Positions 18,908 to 28,624 are shown, numbered from the stretch's first letter. The stretch is DNA of 64,000 nucleotides from Candidatus Thermofonsia Clade 1 bacterium (GCA_002794705.1 PGTK01000001.1:310001-374000), one strand, 5' to 3'. The notes: generated by a model from the sequence alone, not told the origin. Numbers and translations: made by a program.

Positions 18908-20611
18908 TTACCGCAATTCCCAATTCATGATATCGAACCACTGGTTGCCCACGCCTGAGCCGATCCGAATCTCGCCGACGAAGCGCTTGGTGTTGTAAGC
19001 GTAGTTATCGCCGCGTGGGAACAGATTGATGAGCGGCACTTCGTCGCGCATGATCTCCTGGATGCGGTAGGCGGCGCGCAAGCGCTCTTCAGGATCGAGC
19101 GAGGTCTTGGTCACCTGTGAGAGCGAGTCCATTTCCGCATTGCAGAAGCCCGTCCAGTTGTTACCGCTCGGGTTCTCATCGCTGACGATCTGGGCGCAGC
19201 TGAGCGACTCGTCTACGGTCACGTTGGCAGGGTTGGTCAGCGCCGTATTGTTGGCAAACTGGCCGATATCGAACTGGCCTGAGGCCACGACGCCGTTGTT
19301 GGCGTAGGTGCCGAAGTACTCAGAGGCCGGGTACTTCTCAAGGATGACGCTCACGCCGACCTTGGCCAGCTGCTGCTGGATAACTGCCTGAATGTTGTTG
19401 CGCCAGCCGGCAGTTGTAGTGCTGTAGCGCAGCTCCAGCTTCACGCCGTCTTTCTCACGGACTCCATCAGCGCCGACAACCCAGCCGGCCTCATCCAACA
19501 AGGCGGCCGCAGCTTTAGGATCGTAAGGCGTCACGCCTAGCTCTTTGTTCTCAAAGGGCGAGCCTGCATAGATACTATCGGTCGGCTTAGTGGCGCCTGC
19601 CAGCAGCTCGCGCGTGATCGTCTCGCGGTCAATAGCCAGGCGCAAGGCACGGCGCACGCGCACATCCTTCAGCGCAGGATGCCCTGCCCGCGGGCCCTTG
19701 CCTTCTTCCTGCAAATTCAGCCACAAGCTCTCGATGTAACCGCCGAAGACGGTCACCAGCTTCAGATCGGGATTGCTGGCAGCTACGCGCGGCAGGTCAC
19801 CTTCGCTGACATTCGGCACGAAGTCCAGCTGGCCAGCAGCCAGGGCAGCGTACTGCGAATCAGTATCAGGGAAGAAGCGGATCAACACGCGCTTGATCTT
19901 CGGCTCGCCGAAAACATAGTTCGGGTTCGCCTCAAAGAGCATGGACTCGCCGCGCTTCCACTCGCGCAGGACGTACGGTCCGCTGAAGACGGTCGGATTC
20001 TGGTTTTCTTCAGCGTTCTCAATGGTGCCGTTGGCTTCATAGATCGGGCGGAAGACGTGCGCTGGCAAAATAGTGGACAAGCCAGGCGAGCCGATCAAGT
20101 CCTCAGGGAAGGGCTTGGGCGCGTTGAACTTAAGGCGGAAGGTGGTCTCATCGACCAGCTCAACGGATTCGAGCGCATCGCGAATGCTGCCGCCTTGAAT
20201 CATATTGTTAGCAGGGTCTTTAATCATCTGGTAAGTGAAGACGAGGTCCTCTGCCGTCAAAGGCTTGCCATCGCTCCACTTCAAGCCAGGCTTGAGCTTG
20301 ACGGTATACTCAGTGAAGTCCTCGCTGATGCCGCCATTCTCGCGCGTCGGCACTTCAGCCGCCAAGACCAGCACAGGCTCCAGCTTATCGCTGAAGTCAT
20401 ACAGGCTAGCTTGCACTAGGTCGTTAGCCCACTGCGCAAAGGCCATGGCGCTGTAGAAGCCGTTCATGCTGTCAGGCTCCTGAGCGAAGCCGACCACGAG
20501 CGTTGAGCTATCCTGAGCATAAGTTGGCGTGGCCAGGCTCATGCCCGTCAGCGCCATCACAAGGCTCAACACCAAAGCCAGAGCAAAACGTACGCGGTTT
20601 TTGATCGTCAT
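18908..20611 (-). CDS. peptide/nickel ABC transporter substrate-binding protein
   Basis: This 567-residue secreted protein is of the SBP family 5 (DppA/OppA/NikA). It has a signal peptide ending near TYAQ, with no lipobox cysteine visible. The body has the family hallmarks VKLKPGLKWSDGKPLTAEDLVF (in two pieces), SGPYVLREW and the late VRRALRLAIDRE motif. The substrate cannot be told from sequence. ATG 20611 has AAGGAG ten bases upstream and lies downstream of a good promoter at 20669-20697. It is the first gene of a three-gene operon lacking ATPases. Confidence 0.9.
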   Translation of the reverse strand: MTIKNRVRFALALVLSLVMALTGMSLATPTYAQDSSTLVVGFAQEPDSMNGFYSAMAFAQWANDLVQASLYDFSDKLEPVLVLAAEVPTRENGGISEDFTEYTVKLKPGLKWSDGKPLTAEDLVFTYQMIKDPANNMIQGGSIRDALESVELVDETTFRLKFNAPKPFPEDLIGSPGLSTILPAHVFRPIYEANGTIENAEENQNPTVFSGPYVLREWKRGESMLFEANPNYVFGEPKIKRVLIRFFPDTDSQYAALAAGQLDFVPNVSEGDLPRVAASNPDLKLVTVFGGYIESLWLNLQEEGKGPRAGHPALKDVRVRRALRLAIDRETITRELLAGATKPTDSIYAGSPFENKELGVTPYDPKAAAALLDEAGWVVGADGVREKDGVKLELRYSTTTAGWRNNIQAVIQQQLAKVGVSVILEKYPASEYFGTYANNGVVASGQFDIGQFANNTALTNPANVTVDESLSCAQIVSDENPSGNNWTGFCNAEMDSLSQVTKTSLDPEERLRAAYRIQEIMRDEVPLINLFPRGDNYAYNTKRFVGEIRIGSGVGNQWFDIMNWELR

Positions 20612-20668
20612 AGAAGCGATCTCCTTAAATCTTGTGGCCATTTTTCAGCCAATTTTGAACGCCCTCAA

Positions 20669-20697
20669 CATATAACGAATTCGAATAGCTTTCGCAA
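20669..20697 (-). promoter_or_regulatory. sigma70-type promoter of the peptide ABC operon
   Basis: TTGCGA and TATATG are 17 bases apart on the minus strand. The -10 lies 58 bases before the start codon of the binding-protein gene. Confidence 0.6.
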
Positions 20698-20840
20698 GGG
20701 AGAGCTTGCCCGACTATGCAACTTACCAAGCCTGGCGCGCCCTTCACAGATGCTGAACGCGATCTTCATAGCTTCTTCATCACTCTCAGCCCGATCTCTG
20801 CTACGATTGAGATACCTCGGCTCAACAAGGAGTGAGAAAC

Positions 20841-21608
20841 ATGAAGAAGCATCTGGTCACGACAATCGTCCTGGCAATGTTGGTCATCTTGAGCGTGCCA
20901 ACTGCCATCAGCAAAGCGCAGGAACTGATCAGCCTGCAAGAGGCGATCAGCATCGCCCAAGGGCTGTATCCGAACACTGAGGTGGTCAAAACTGAGTTGG
21001 TACAGTCGGCGCAGACGCCTTACTACATCATCGGTTTGAGCAACGGCAAGTCGGTCTACATCAACGCCACGACCAAAGAGATCATCCAGATCACGACAAC
21101 ACAAGCGCTGTCAGTTGGCGGCCTGGCTGCGCCGCCATTGAACGTCGTGCCGCCTGCAGCACCTGTCGTGCCACCTGCAGCTGGCACAGGCGCCTTCATC
21201 AGCTATGAGCAAGCGCTTCAAGTGGTGCAGAGCCGCTTTCCAGGTGCGCAGCCGCTGGATGTCAAGCTGGAGCGCAAAGGCAGAAAGCACGGCTACGCCA
21301 CGGTTTGGAATTTCAAGCTCAATAACGGCTACGAGGTGGAAGTCAACGCCGCTAACGGCACGATCTTTGAAATCAAGCCAATGCGACGCTGGCCATACAC
21401 GATTGATCCTGCCAATGCTGCGATCAGCCAAGCGCAAGCTGAGCAGATCGCCAGCTCAAACTTCGGCGGCAGCGCAGTCTTCTCGCGCTTGAAGCAACTG
21501 GGCAGGCAAGATGGCTACGCGCTGGTCTGGGAAGTGACCTTGAACAACGGCTATCGCGTCGAGGTGAACGCGACTACAGGTGCCATCGTCAAGGTGCGCG
21601 GCTTGTGA
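20841..21608 (+). CDS. secreted protein with three PepSY domains
   Basis: This 255-residue protein has a signal peptide ending near AISKAQ. Three PepSY units follow: residues about 32-82 (ISLQEAISIAQGLYP...VYINATTKEIIQI), 115-175 (ISYEQALQVVQSRFP...EVEVNAANGTIFEI) and 190-255 (ISQAQAEQIASSNF...RVEVNATTGAIVKV). A Pro/Ala-rich linker separates the first from the rest. PepSY units are known as inhibitors or chaperones of secreted proteases; no protease is adjacent. ATG 20841 has AAGGAG eight bases upstream. The gene ends at a bidirectional terminator. Confidence 0.85.
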   Translation: MKKHLVTTIVLAMLVILSVPTAISKAQELISLQEAISIAQGLYPNTEVVKTELVQSAQTPYYIIGLSNGKSVYINATTKEIIQITTTQALSVGGLAAPPLNVVPPAAPVVPPAAGTGAFISYEQALQVVQSRFPGAQPLDVKLERKGRKHGYATVWNFKLNNGYEVEVNAANGTIFEIKPMRRWPYTIDPANAAISQAQAEQIASSNFGGSAVFSRLKQLGRQDGYALVWEVTLNNGYRVEVNATTGAIVKVRGL

Positions 21609-21615
21609 GTGCACA

Positions 21616-21649
21616 AAACCAGGGCGAGTTAGCCAACTCGCCCTGGTTT
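21616..21649. terminator. bidirectional intrinsic terminator
   Basis: A perfect 15-bp inverted repeat (AAACCAGGGCGAGTT / AACTCGCCCTGGTTT) with a 4-nt loop sits between two convergent genes. A-rich and T-rich edges serve both directions. Confidence 0.85.
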
Positions 21650-21651
21650 GC

Positions 21652-23091
21652 TCAATGGCTCTGCAAGGCTGCTTGGCGGGCTGCTTGCAGCTCGGCGGCG
21701 CGCTTAAAGGCAGTCACGATGTTATAATAGCCCGTGCAGCGGCATAAGTTGCCCGCGATGCTCTCCTTGATCTGCGCTTCATCAGGCGTGGGATGCTCTT
21801 CCAGCAATTTGGCGCCGCTCATCAGAAAGCCGGGTGTGCAATAGCCGCACTGCACAGCGCCCATCTCGATGAACGCTTGCTGGATCGGATGCAATTGCTC
21901 AGGACTCCGCGCCAAGCCTTCCACGGTCACAATTTCGGCGCAGTGCGCACGCGGCGCCGGCACCATGCACGCCATGACCGCCGCGCCATCCAAAAAGACT
22001 GTGCAGGCGCCGCATTCGCCCTCAGCGCAGCCTTCCTTTGTGCCGATTAGCTTGGCGTTCTCGCGCAATAGGCGTAGCAGGGTCTTGTGATTGGCGCCGT
22101 GCAGCGTGTACGGCTTGCCGTTGATGGTCGTTTGAATGGGCTGATCGTCATGTAGCGTGAGTTGGGAGATCGGCGCAGCGCGTCCCCTTACTTTGCCCCA
22201 GAGCATGGCGGGTGCACTGGGATAGTTGCGGCGCTCCTCGCCGCTGCGCAAGGCACGGAGCGCACGCTTGGTCAGCGTTGCTGCCATAGCAAGGCGATAT
22301 TCCGCGCTGCTGCGCACATCGCTGATCGGCGTGGTTGCTAGTGCAGCAAGGCGCGCTGCCTCAGCGATCACGTCATCACTCAGTGCTTTGCCAACTAGAT
22401 ACGCCTCCGCTTGTGGCGCGTTGATGATGGTCGGCGCCACACAGCCGAAGGTCAGGCGTGCGCTGCGGACGATCTCGCCCTCAAAGCGTAGAACAGCTGC
22501 GATATTCACTACTGAGATCGCCTGTGTGTGTCGCAATCCCAGCTTGATGAACATGCCGCGCTCATCAGCGGCAAGCGCAGGGAAGTGAATGGCGGTCAGC
22601 ATTTCATCAGGGCGCATGACCGTGCGCCGCACGCCCGTGTAGAACTGATGGAGCGGCACGCTGCGCTCCCCTTGCACTGAGGCAAGTGTGACCGAAGCGC
22701 CAAGCGCCCACAGCGGCGTGATCGTATCATTCGCAGGACTCGCCGTGATTAAATTGCCGGCGACCGTTGCACGGTTGCGGATTTGTGGCGCTCCAACTTC
22801 CCATGCTGCTTGCGCCAATGGCAAGGCATGTTCAGCAATTAGCGGACTGGCGACTACTTGGTTGTGTGTGACTAACGCGCCAAGCCGAATTTCGTCGCCG
22901 TAGCGCTGAATCTTATCTAGGTTTGGGAGGCGCGAGATGTCAATGATCGTCTCAACTTCAGGGCGCTGACCGCGCTCTAGCTCGATCAGCAAGTCAGTGC
23001 CGCCGGCGATCAGGCGCGCTTTTGCGCCGTGTTCAGCCAGCAGCTGGAGCGCCTCACTGATGCTTGCAACCGTGTAGTAGTGCTTCCACAT
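21652..23091 (-). CDS. fused FAD-binding and [2Fe-2S] subunit of a molybdenum hydroxylase
   Basis: This 479-residue protein joins two subunits that are separate in most xanthine dehydrogenase/CO dehydrogenase-type enzymes. Residues 1-290 are the FAD-binding subunit (AGGTDLLI and TVAGNLITASPANDT bind FAD). After a short linker, residues about 315-470 form the iron-sulfur subunit with both clusters: plant-type CAEGECGAC and the helical CGYC...CRC. The pair would pass electrons from the molybdenum centre. The large molybdopterin-binding subunit is not adjacent, so the substrate is unknown. The start ATG 23091 is followed by the usual YYTVASISEAL opening of CoxM/XdhB proteins. Confidence 0.9.
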   Translation of the reverse strand: MWKHYYTVASISEALQLLAEHGAKARLIAGGTDLLIELERGQRPEVETIIDISRLPNLDKIQRYGDEIRLGALVTHNQVVASPLIAEHALPLAQAAWEVGAPQIRNRATVAGNLITASPANDTITPLWALGASVTLASVQGERSVPLHQFYTGVRRTVMRPDEMLTAIHFPALAADERGMFIKLGLRHTQAISVVNIAAVLRFEGEIVRSARLTFGCVAPTIINAPQAEAYLVGKALSDDVIAEAARLAALATTPISDVRSSAEYRLAMAATLTKRALRALRSGEERRNYPSAPAMLWGKVRGRAAPISQLTLHDDQPIQTTINGKPYTLHGANHKTLLRLLRENAKLIGTKEGCAEGECGACTVFLDGAAVMACMVPAPRAHCAEIVTVEGLARSPEQLHPIQQAFIEMGAVQCGYCTPGFLMSGAKLLEEHPTPDEAQIKESIAGNLCRCTGYYNIVTAFKRAAELQAARQAALQSH

Positions 23092-23212
23092 GCGGAAAAA
23101 CCTCGCTTCCAGAGGCGAATTATCGTGAATATGTTGAGATTATAGCGAGGCAGGTTGTGAATGGCGCAGACGAAAAGTGCTGAGCCACTGCCCAGCACTT
23201 TCGAGTCACAGT

Positions 23213-23911
23213 CTACTGCAGATTCCAGGCGAAGACGTTGCTGTAGCGGCACTCAGTGTTGCTGGGATTGCCCTCTTCGTTGAAGAGCATGGTAGCGAAG
23301 CGCCCGCGCACGGAGCGCGCTGTGGTCTCGCGGGTGATTTCAATGCCGTTTAGGAACAAGGTCAGTTCGTTGCCGTAGGCGATGACGGTGATGAAGTGCA
23401 GCTGTGTGCGGTCAAGTTCGTAGTCAGCGGCGTCAATGCCCTCTAGCTCATCAATCACTTGGTCAAATTCAACGATGTTTTCGCCGCGATCCCGCTGCAC
23501 AAGGATGATGCGCCGATCGGCAGTCAGCATGACATAGCTGAAGTCATCATCGCTGACGATCCGAAATGCCATGCCGCAGCCGTTGGTCGGGCTGGGCAGT
23601 TCAGCAGCGCGCATTTCAAAGTGAAGCACAAAGTCGCGCAGTTGCGTGCCGCGCCCAATCGGGAAGTACCAGAAGCCTTGGTTGCGCACGTTGATAACTG
23701 TGTGCGGCACGGTCAGCTGCTGGGAGCCGCCGCCGGGAATTAGATTTTCGTTGCGCAATTGACGGATTAGGTCAAGCGGGCGCATACCGGGCGTGATTTT
23801 CAGTTTAATGCGCTCCGAGTTGCCTTGCGCATGGACGCTAAGCGCGCCGCTGCCAAGCGCTACGGCGGCGAACGTCACGATCAAAGTCAGGTAAAGTGCT
23901 TTCTTTAGCAT
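23213..23911 (-). CDS. secreted concanavalin-like protein
   Basis: This 232-residue protein has a clear signal peptide (ending near SVHAQG). The body is strand-rich with a pattern typical of LamG/concanavalin-type jelly rolls: HFEMRA, CGMAFRIVSDDDFSYVML, FITVIAYGNELTLFLNGIEI. Two cysteines (GCGMAF and TECRYS) could form a disulfide. Such domains bind sugars or surface polymers, but no catalytic residues are apparent. ATG 23911 has AGAGG at 7-8 bases. Nothing in the neighbours hints at the ligand. Confidence 0.65.
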   Translation of the reverse strand: MLKKALYLTLIVTFAAVALGSGALSVHAQGNSERIKLKITPGMRPLDLIRQLRNENLIPGGGSQQLTVPHTVINVRNQGFWYFPIGRGTQLRDFVLHFEMRAAELPSPTNGCGMAFRIVSDDDFSYVMLTADRRIILVQRDRGENIVEFDQVIDELEGIDAADYELDRTQLHFITVIAYGNELTLFLNGIEITRETTARSVRGRFATMLFNEEGNPSNTECRYSNVFAWNLQ

Positions 23912-24016
23912 GAGCTTAGCCTCTTGAATAGAGCCTGCCTTCTACTGAAATTGTAAGGAAAGCGCGCCCTCATGCAAGCATACGAGACGCTGAATCGCAA
24001 AAAACTTGTAAAAAAT

Positions 24017-25441
24017 TCATGGCAAGGGTGCACTAAGGCGCTCTAAGGCACGTTCGGCGCGCAATTTGAGCATATCTTCAGCATGTTGGTAAGCAAAACG
24101 ATAACTTTCTATCGCGCTGCCCAGATCGCCTTGATGTTCCAGCAGAACAGCGAAGTAGTAGCGCGCTCGCGGATTTTGGCTATCAAGGGCTAGGGCGCGT
24201 TGTAACTCGGCGTATGCCAGCTGCACCTGCCCGTTATAGAGCAGCGCGTAGCCGTAATTGGCTGCAATTTCGGGATCAGCGGGCAGGAAAGTGAGCGATT
24301 CGCGCAGAAACGCCATGCCTTCGCCATTCAGGGCGTAGTTTTCATCGGCATAGAAGGCGGCTACGGCGCGCCGCAGAGCAGCATCTTGTGGCGCAAGGCG
24401 CACGGCGTTGTTCAGCCAGCGCGCTGCTTCAGCCAAGTTGCCACTTTGCCGATAGGTCTGCCCAATCTCAGCCGCCAGACCCGCGTTTTGCGAGTCGAGC
24501 ACGTAGGCAAGGCGCAAAGCAGAGAGCGCCTGAGCCAGATCGCCGCGCAAGCGCCAATACAGACCCGCTGCATATTGCACCAAGGCGTCATCAGGCGCGG
24601 CTTGGAGCGCTTGTTCAATCAGCGGGATGCCATCACGTCCATTGACGCTCTGTGCTAAACCGAGAAAGGCGCGGGCAGCAGGCAGATCGACGCCTTGCGC
24701 ATTGGCAAGGCGCAGCGCACGTTCAGCGTACTGCCATTGACGCGCCTCGATCAGCGCCAAGCCGCTCCGAAAGGCAAATGTCGCGTCCGTTTCTTGATCA
24801 TGAGCGCGGATCAGCGCACGTAGAGCGGGCGCAGCGCCGAAACGCGGTTGATCGGGCAGATCGCCCAGCAGAGCGGCGGCGCGTTGCGGCTGATCAGGCA
24901 GGCAGAGCAGGGCGAGTGCGTAGCGCACGTCAGGATCGTCGGGCGCAAGGGCATGAGCACGCTCAAGATGCTCAGCAGCGCGCTCCCATGCACGCCGCCT
25001 GAGCGCCGACTCCGCCAAAGCGCGCAAAAGCAGGACATCAGCAGGCGATCCCTTCAGAGCAGCGAGTCGGTGTGCATCAGCAGCGTAGGAATCGCCTTGT
25101 GCAGCGAAAAACTCCGCCCAGAGCCGATGTAGCGCGCTAGAGTAGCTGTGTTGTTCGGTCAGCTGCGCGAGGTAAGCCTGCGCAAGATCGTAGCGGCGTG
25201 CTGTGAAGGCGATTCGGTAGAGCTGCTGCAGGATGAAAGCGTCTGAGGGCAGAAAGATGAGCGCTTGATGATAGGCGTCCAGCGCAATGCCCAGATCGCC
25301 GTTGTGGAAGGCGTTCGCGCCGCGTTCCAAATACTCGCGTAGCGCTATAGGATAGGGCGCACGCACTGCCAACAGGCACAGACTCAACAGGGCAAGGCGC
25401 GGCACAACGCGCTTCACAAACGTGCTATAATTCGCAGCCAT
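24017..25441 (-). CDS. TPR-repeat protein
   Basis: This 474-residue protein starts with an N-terminal hydrophobic segment (LALLSLCLLAVRAPYP) that may be a signal peptide or anchor. It is followed by about a dozen tetratricopeptide repeats, recognisable from A...Y..AL...P and A..LG..Y spacing (for example YALLYNGQVQLAYAELQRAL). TPR arrays mediate protein contacts, and the binding partner is unknown. ATG 25441 is used; the frame continues to 25462 without a ribosome site. It diverges from mtnA, whose promoter probably lies within its first codons. Confidence 0.8.
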   Translation of the reverse strand: MAANYSTFVKRVVPRLALLSLCLLAVRAPYPIALREYLERGANAFHNGDLGIALDAYHQALIFLPSDAFILQQLYRIAFTARRYDLAQAYLAQLTEQHSYSSALHRLWAEFFAAQGDSYAADAHRLAALKGSPADVLLLRALAESALRRRAWERAAEHLERAHALAPDDPDVRYALALLCLPDQPQRAAALLGDLPDQPRFGAAPALRALIRAHDQETDATFAFRSGLALIEARQWQYAERALRLANAQGVDLPAARAFLGLAQSVNGRDGIPLIEQALQAAPDDALVQYAAGLYWRLRGDLAQALSALRLAYVLDSQNAGLAAEIGQTYRQSGNLAEAARWLNNAVRLAPQDAALRRAVAAFYADENYALNGEGMAFLRESLTFLPADPEIAANYGYALLYNGQVQLAYAELQRALALDSQNPRARYYFAVLLEHQGDLGSAIESYRFAYQHAEDMLKLRAERALERLSAPLP

Positions 25442-25488
25442 GATTGACTGAGTATAGCGCACTACAGCTCACTACAGGCAGAATCAGG

Positions 25489-26556
25489 ATGATCACAGCT
25501 GAGACACGCACAGTTTTCTGGCAAGATGGGCAGGTCTGTTTGATCGATCAGCGCAAACTGCCCGACTCTTTCGAAATCGCCCGCTACCAGACCTACACAC
25601 AAGTGGCAGAGGCTATTCAGACTATGGTAGTGCGCGGCGCGCCTGCCATTGGCGCGGCAGCAGCTTTCGGCATGGCGTTAGCGGCGTATCAGAGCGCCGC
25701 CCAAGACCGCGACGCGCTCTACGCTGATTTACAGCGTGCAGGAGAGGTGTTGCGCAAGGCGCGCCCGACGGCGGTCAATCTCTCGTGGGCAGTTGTGCAG
25801 ATGCTGAAGTACGCCGAACACGCCGAGTCAAGTGACGTAGACGCGCTCAGGCAGGGCTTGTTGGCATACGCGCAAAAAATCGCCGATGATGATGTGCAGA
25901 TCAATCAGCGCATTGGCGCGCATGGCGCGGCGCTTGTGCCACAGCAAGCGACCATCATCCATCATTGCAATACAGGCAGTCTGGCTACCGTCGGCTGGGG
26001 AACAGCGCTAGGCGTGATCCGTTCGGCGCACGCGCAAGGTAAGCGTTTGCACGTGCTGGTAGATGAGACCCGTCCGCGCTTACAGGGCGCCAAACTGACC
26101 AGCTGGGAGTTGCTCCAGCTGGGCATCCCGCATACGATCATCGCCGATAGCGCCTCTGGACACTTCATGCGCCGTCACAAAGTGGACTTATGCATCGTAG
26201 GCGCGGATCGCATCGCGGCAAACGGCGATACTGCCAACAAAATCGGCACGTACAACTTGGCGATTGTGGCGCGGGCGCACGGCGTGCCGTTCTATGTGGC
26301 GGCGCCTTGGTCGAGCCTTGATATGACCCTCCCGCACGGCGACCTGATCGAGATCGAAGAGCGGAGCGCCGATGAGGTGACGCACATCAACGGCGTGCGC
26401 GTTGCGCCGAACGGCGCTCAGGCGGCTAATCCCGCCTTCGACGTGACGCCCAGCGAGTATATCAGCGCCATCATCACGGAATACGGCGTGCTGCGTCCGC
26501 CCTTCACAGAGAGCTTGGCGGAATTGGCGGCACGCCTCAAAGAAAGGACAATCTAG
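25489..26556 (+). CDS. mtnA: methylthioribose-1-phosphate isomerase
   Basis: This 355-residue enzyme of the methionine salvage pathway converts 5-methylthioribose-1-phosphate to the ribulose form. Family motifs are complete: [16 protein letters not shown] near the start, the catalytic cysteine in [11 protein letters not shown], and the catalytic aspartate in [17 protein letters not shown]. The length matches MtnA. The start is taken at ATG 25489, giving [11 protein letters not shown] as in relatives, although the ribosome site is weak (TCAGG). A TATAAT box at 25426-25431 could be its -10. Other salvage genes are not adjacent. Confidence 0.9.
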   Translation: MITAETRTVFWQDGQVCLIDQRKLPDSFEIARYQTYTQVAEAIQTMVVRGAPAIGAAAAFGMALAAYQSAAQDRDALYADLQRAGEVLRKARPTAVNLSWAVVQMLKYAEHAESSDVDALRQGLLAYAQKIADDDVQINQRIGAHGAALVPQQATIIHHCNTGSLATVGWGTALGVIRSAHAQGKRLHVLVDETRPRLQGAKLTSWELLQLGIPHTIIADSASGHFMRRHKVDLCIVGADRIAANGDTANKIGTYNLAIVARAHGVPFYVAAPWSSLDMTLPHGDLIEIEERSADEVTHINGVRVAPNGAQAANPAFDVTPSEYISAIITEYGVLRPPFTESLAELAARLKERTI

Positions 26557-26571
26557 CGGAGAAGAGAGCGT

Positions 26572-27144
26572 ATGTACCGAGAGCGAGGCGGCTCAGCGTG
26601 GTTAGCGGCGATTATGGCAGCGCTGATCGTCTTTGGCGGCTACTTTTTGTGGCGCGGCGCGCTCACTTTCCTCAGCACAGCCGGCAACATCACAGCGCCT
26701 GCTACCGCTACTGCCGCCGCGACCGTCACTTTGCGCCCGACGCGCACCTTTGAGGTGCCGCCCATGAACTTGATCTTCGGCGTGCAGCCGACGGCGCGCC
26801 CTTGCCTTGAATTTTATGTGACGGTTGTGCGCGCCCGTGTGCGCGAATGCCCTTCCGAGCGCTGCGAGACCCTCGCTATGCCCTATCAGGGCAATCGTAT
26901 CTGCGTCTATGGCAGGGCGGCAGAGGCGCCGGAGTGGTATGAGGTCAATTTATACCCAAACGACCCGATCCCGCGCAGCGCCTACATGCACCAGAGCGTG
27001 ATCGCCGCTGTGAACCCGACGCCGCGCCCTTCCGCCACGCCGCGCCCATCAGCAACGTTCACGCCCTCACACACGCCCACGCCCTTGCTAACTGTCACGC
27101 CGCGCCCCGTCACACCGACTTTCCCGCCGATGCAGGGCGCGTAG
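26572..27144 (+). CDS. single-pass membrane protein with SH3-like domain and TP-rich tail
   Basis: This 190-residue protein has one membrane helix (about residues 9-30), then a Thr/Ala-rich spacer. A compact domain from about 80 to 145 carries three cysteines and an SH3b-type pattern (VTVVRARVRECPSERCETL, then RICVYGR and WYEVNLY). It ends in a 40-residue Pro/Thr/Ser tail. The domain probably faces outside and may bind cell wall, which is inferred from the SH3b resemblance. It follows mtnA by 15 nt and may be co-transcribed, but no functional link is evident. Confidence 0.65.
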   Translation: MYRERGGSAWLAAIMAALIVFGGYFLWRGALTFLSTAGNITAPATATAAATVTLRPTRTFEVPPMNLIFGVQPTARPCLEFYVTVVRARVRECPSERCETLAMPYQGNRICVYGRAAEAPEWYEVNLYPNDPIPRSAYMHQSVIAAVNPTPRPSATPRPSATFTPSHTPTPLLTVTPRPVTPTFPPMQGA

Positions 27145-27155
27145 CAGGCGTCTCT

Positions 27156-28556
27156 TCAGCCATAGCCAAGCGTGCCGAGCATGGCAGGCGCGTCTTGCCC
27201 ATCGGCGTAGCTCAGGACAGGCGCGCCATGTGCATCAACATCGAGAATCAGCTCGCCGCCCTCCGGCAGCAGGCAGTGATGCGCGCCGCGTCGCCCGCCG
27301 AGCGTCTCTTGGTAGGCGCCGCACTCAAAAAAGCCGACGATCAGACCATCTGCCTTCGCAGGCAAGAGCAACGGCTCGGAGTCCATGCGGCGCGTCGGAT
27401 AGACATCATCATGATCGCAGGTCAAGCCCGCCAAGCGCGCCTGCACGAATTCGCCCTCCCAGTTGTTCACAGGCAGCACAGTGAACGTCTCGCCTAGCGC
27501 CCAAGCATCGGGAAAACTGCTCATGATGCTACCGTCAATCATGTAGTATGGCACGCCGTCGCTGCCCATGCGCGTCTTGACCACTTTGAAGAGCCGCATG
27601 GCGTGATCCTGCACCATGTAGCGCCCTGTCTCAAAGATCAGGTCAGGCACGGGGACGCCTTCCTCTGCGCAGACCGCCATGATCGTGCCGAGCGTCTGGC
27701 GCATCCACGCCTCAAAGTTCATGCCGCTGTAGCGGGCAGGCAGACCGCCGCCGAAATTGAAGCGATGCAGAGTCGGCGCAACGCGCCACAGCGCTGCGTA
27801 GCCGCGCAAGCTGTAGATCAGCCCGTTCTGATAGCCCAAGCCACGCGCCGCTGAGACAGTCTGCATGGCATGGTAGGTGGTCAGGCGCAAGTGCGGCAAA
27901 GCGGCAAGGCGCTCAGCGGCGTAGCGCAACGTCTCGGAGTCCATGCCGAAGCGATTGGGCTGATCCGAGAGCGTGCGCGCCCGCAAGCCGACCTCAAAAG
28001 GCAAGCCTGCAGCCGCGAACAGCTCCAGCTCCTCTAGATCGTCAAAGATGGGCATGATGTTCTCGAATCCGTCGGCGCGCAAGCGCAGGAGCGTGTTCGC
28101 GTAGCGCGGAATCTTGAAGCCGTTTGCCAAGATCGGGCGCGAGCGATCTAGCCAGCCATTTGCCGCTGCATGGCGCACTACATCTACGTCGAAAGCGGAG
28201 GAACACTCATAAGCAGCGCCCGCCTGCAAAACGGTCTTGACAACAGGCGCCGAAGGGTTTGCCTTGCTGGCGTAGGCGATCAGCATATCGCGTGGGTAGC
28301 CGACCTGCGCCTTTGCCGCAGCGAAAACAGCGCACAAGTACTCATAATTCTCGCGCAGGGCGCTCAAACGACGTACATACAGCGGCGTGGCGGGATGCTC
28401 CAAGCGTCCATTGACGAAAACAGGGCGCTCCACCAGTGCCAACACGTCCAGCCCGCGATAGAACAGGCGCCCATCAGCGACCTCATAGCCTGCGGGCAGG
28501 GCAGGCGCAGCGGTAAAGGGTAGCGGTAGGGTCTCGATGCGTGGAAGTGCGCTCAT
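27156..28556 (-). CDS. PLP-dependent ornithine/arginine/DAP-type decarboxylase
   Basis: This 466-residue enzyme is a fold-type III PLP decarboxylase. The PLP lysine is in AYASKANP (about residue 98), with YECSSAFDV and the phosphate-binding NFGGGLPARY further on. The catalytic cysteine across the dimer interface is seen in FFECGAYQ near residue 430. The closest families are arginine, ornithine and diaminopimelate decarboxylases. I cannot decide the substrate, but polyamine synthesis is more likely than lysine because the DAP-specific patterns are weak. The upstream region carries a consensus promoter, an about 180-nt leader and a terminator (28625-28838), so expression is probably controlled by attenuation. 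Confidence 0.8.
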   Translation of the reverse strand: MSALPRIETLPLPFTAAPALPAGYEVADGRLFYRGLDVLALVERPVFVNGRLEHPATPLYVRRLSALRENYEYLCAVFAAAKAQVGYPRDMLIAYASKANPSAPVVKTVLQAGAAYECSSAFDVDVVRHAAANGWLDRSRPILANGFKIPRYANTLLRLRADGFENIMPIFDDLEELELFAAAGLPFEVGLRARTLSDQPNRFGMDSETLRYAAERLAALPHLRLTTYHAMQTVSAARGLGYQNGLIYSLRGYAALWRVAPTLHRFNFGGGLPARYSGMNFEAWMRQTLGTIMAVCAEEGVPVPDLIFETGRYMVQDHAMRLFKVVKTRMGSDGVPYYMIDGSIMSSFPDAWALGETFTVLPVNNWEGEFVQARLAGLTCDHDDVYPTRRMDSEPLLLPAKADGLIVGFFECGAYQETLGGRRGAHHCLLPEGGELILDVDAHGAPVLSYADGQDAPAMLGTLGYG

Positions 28557-28624
28557 TTCCTCTCCTAAACCTCAAAGCTGTGCAACGGCAACGCACGGGT
28601 TGCCAATCCGACGATCAGGCAACG

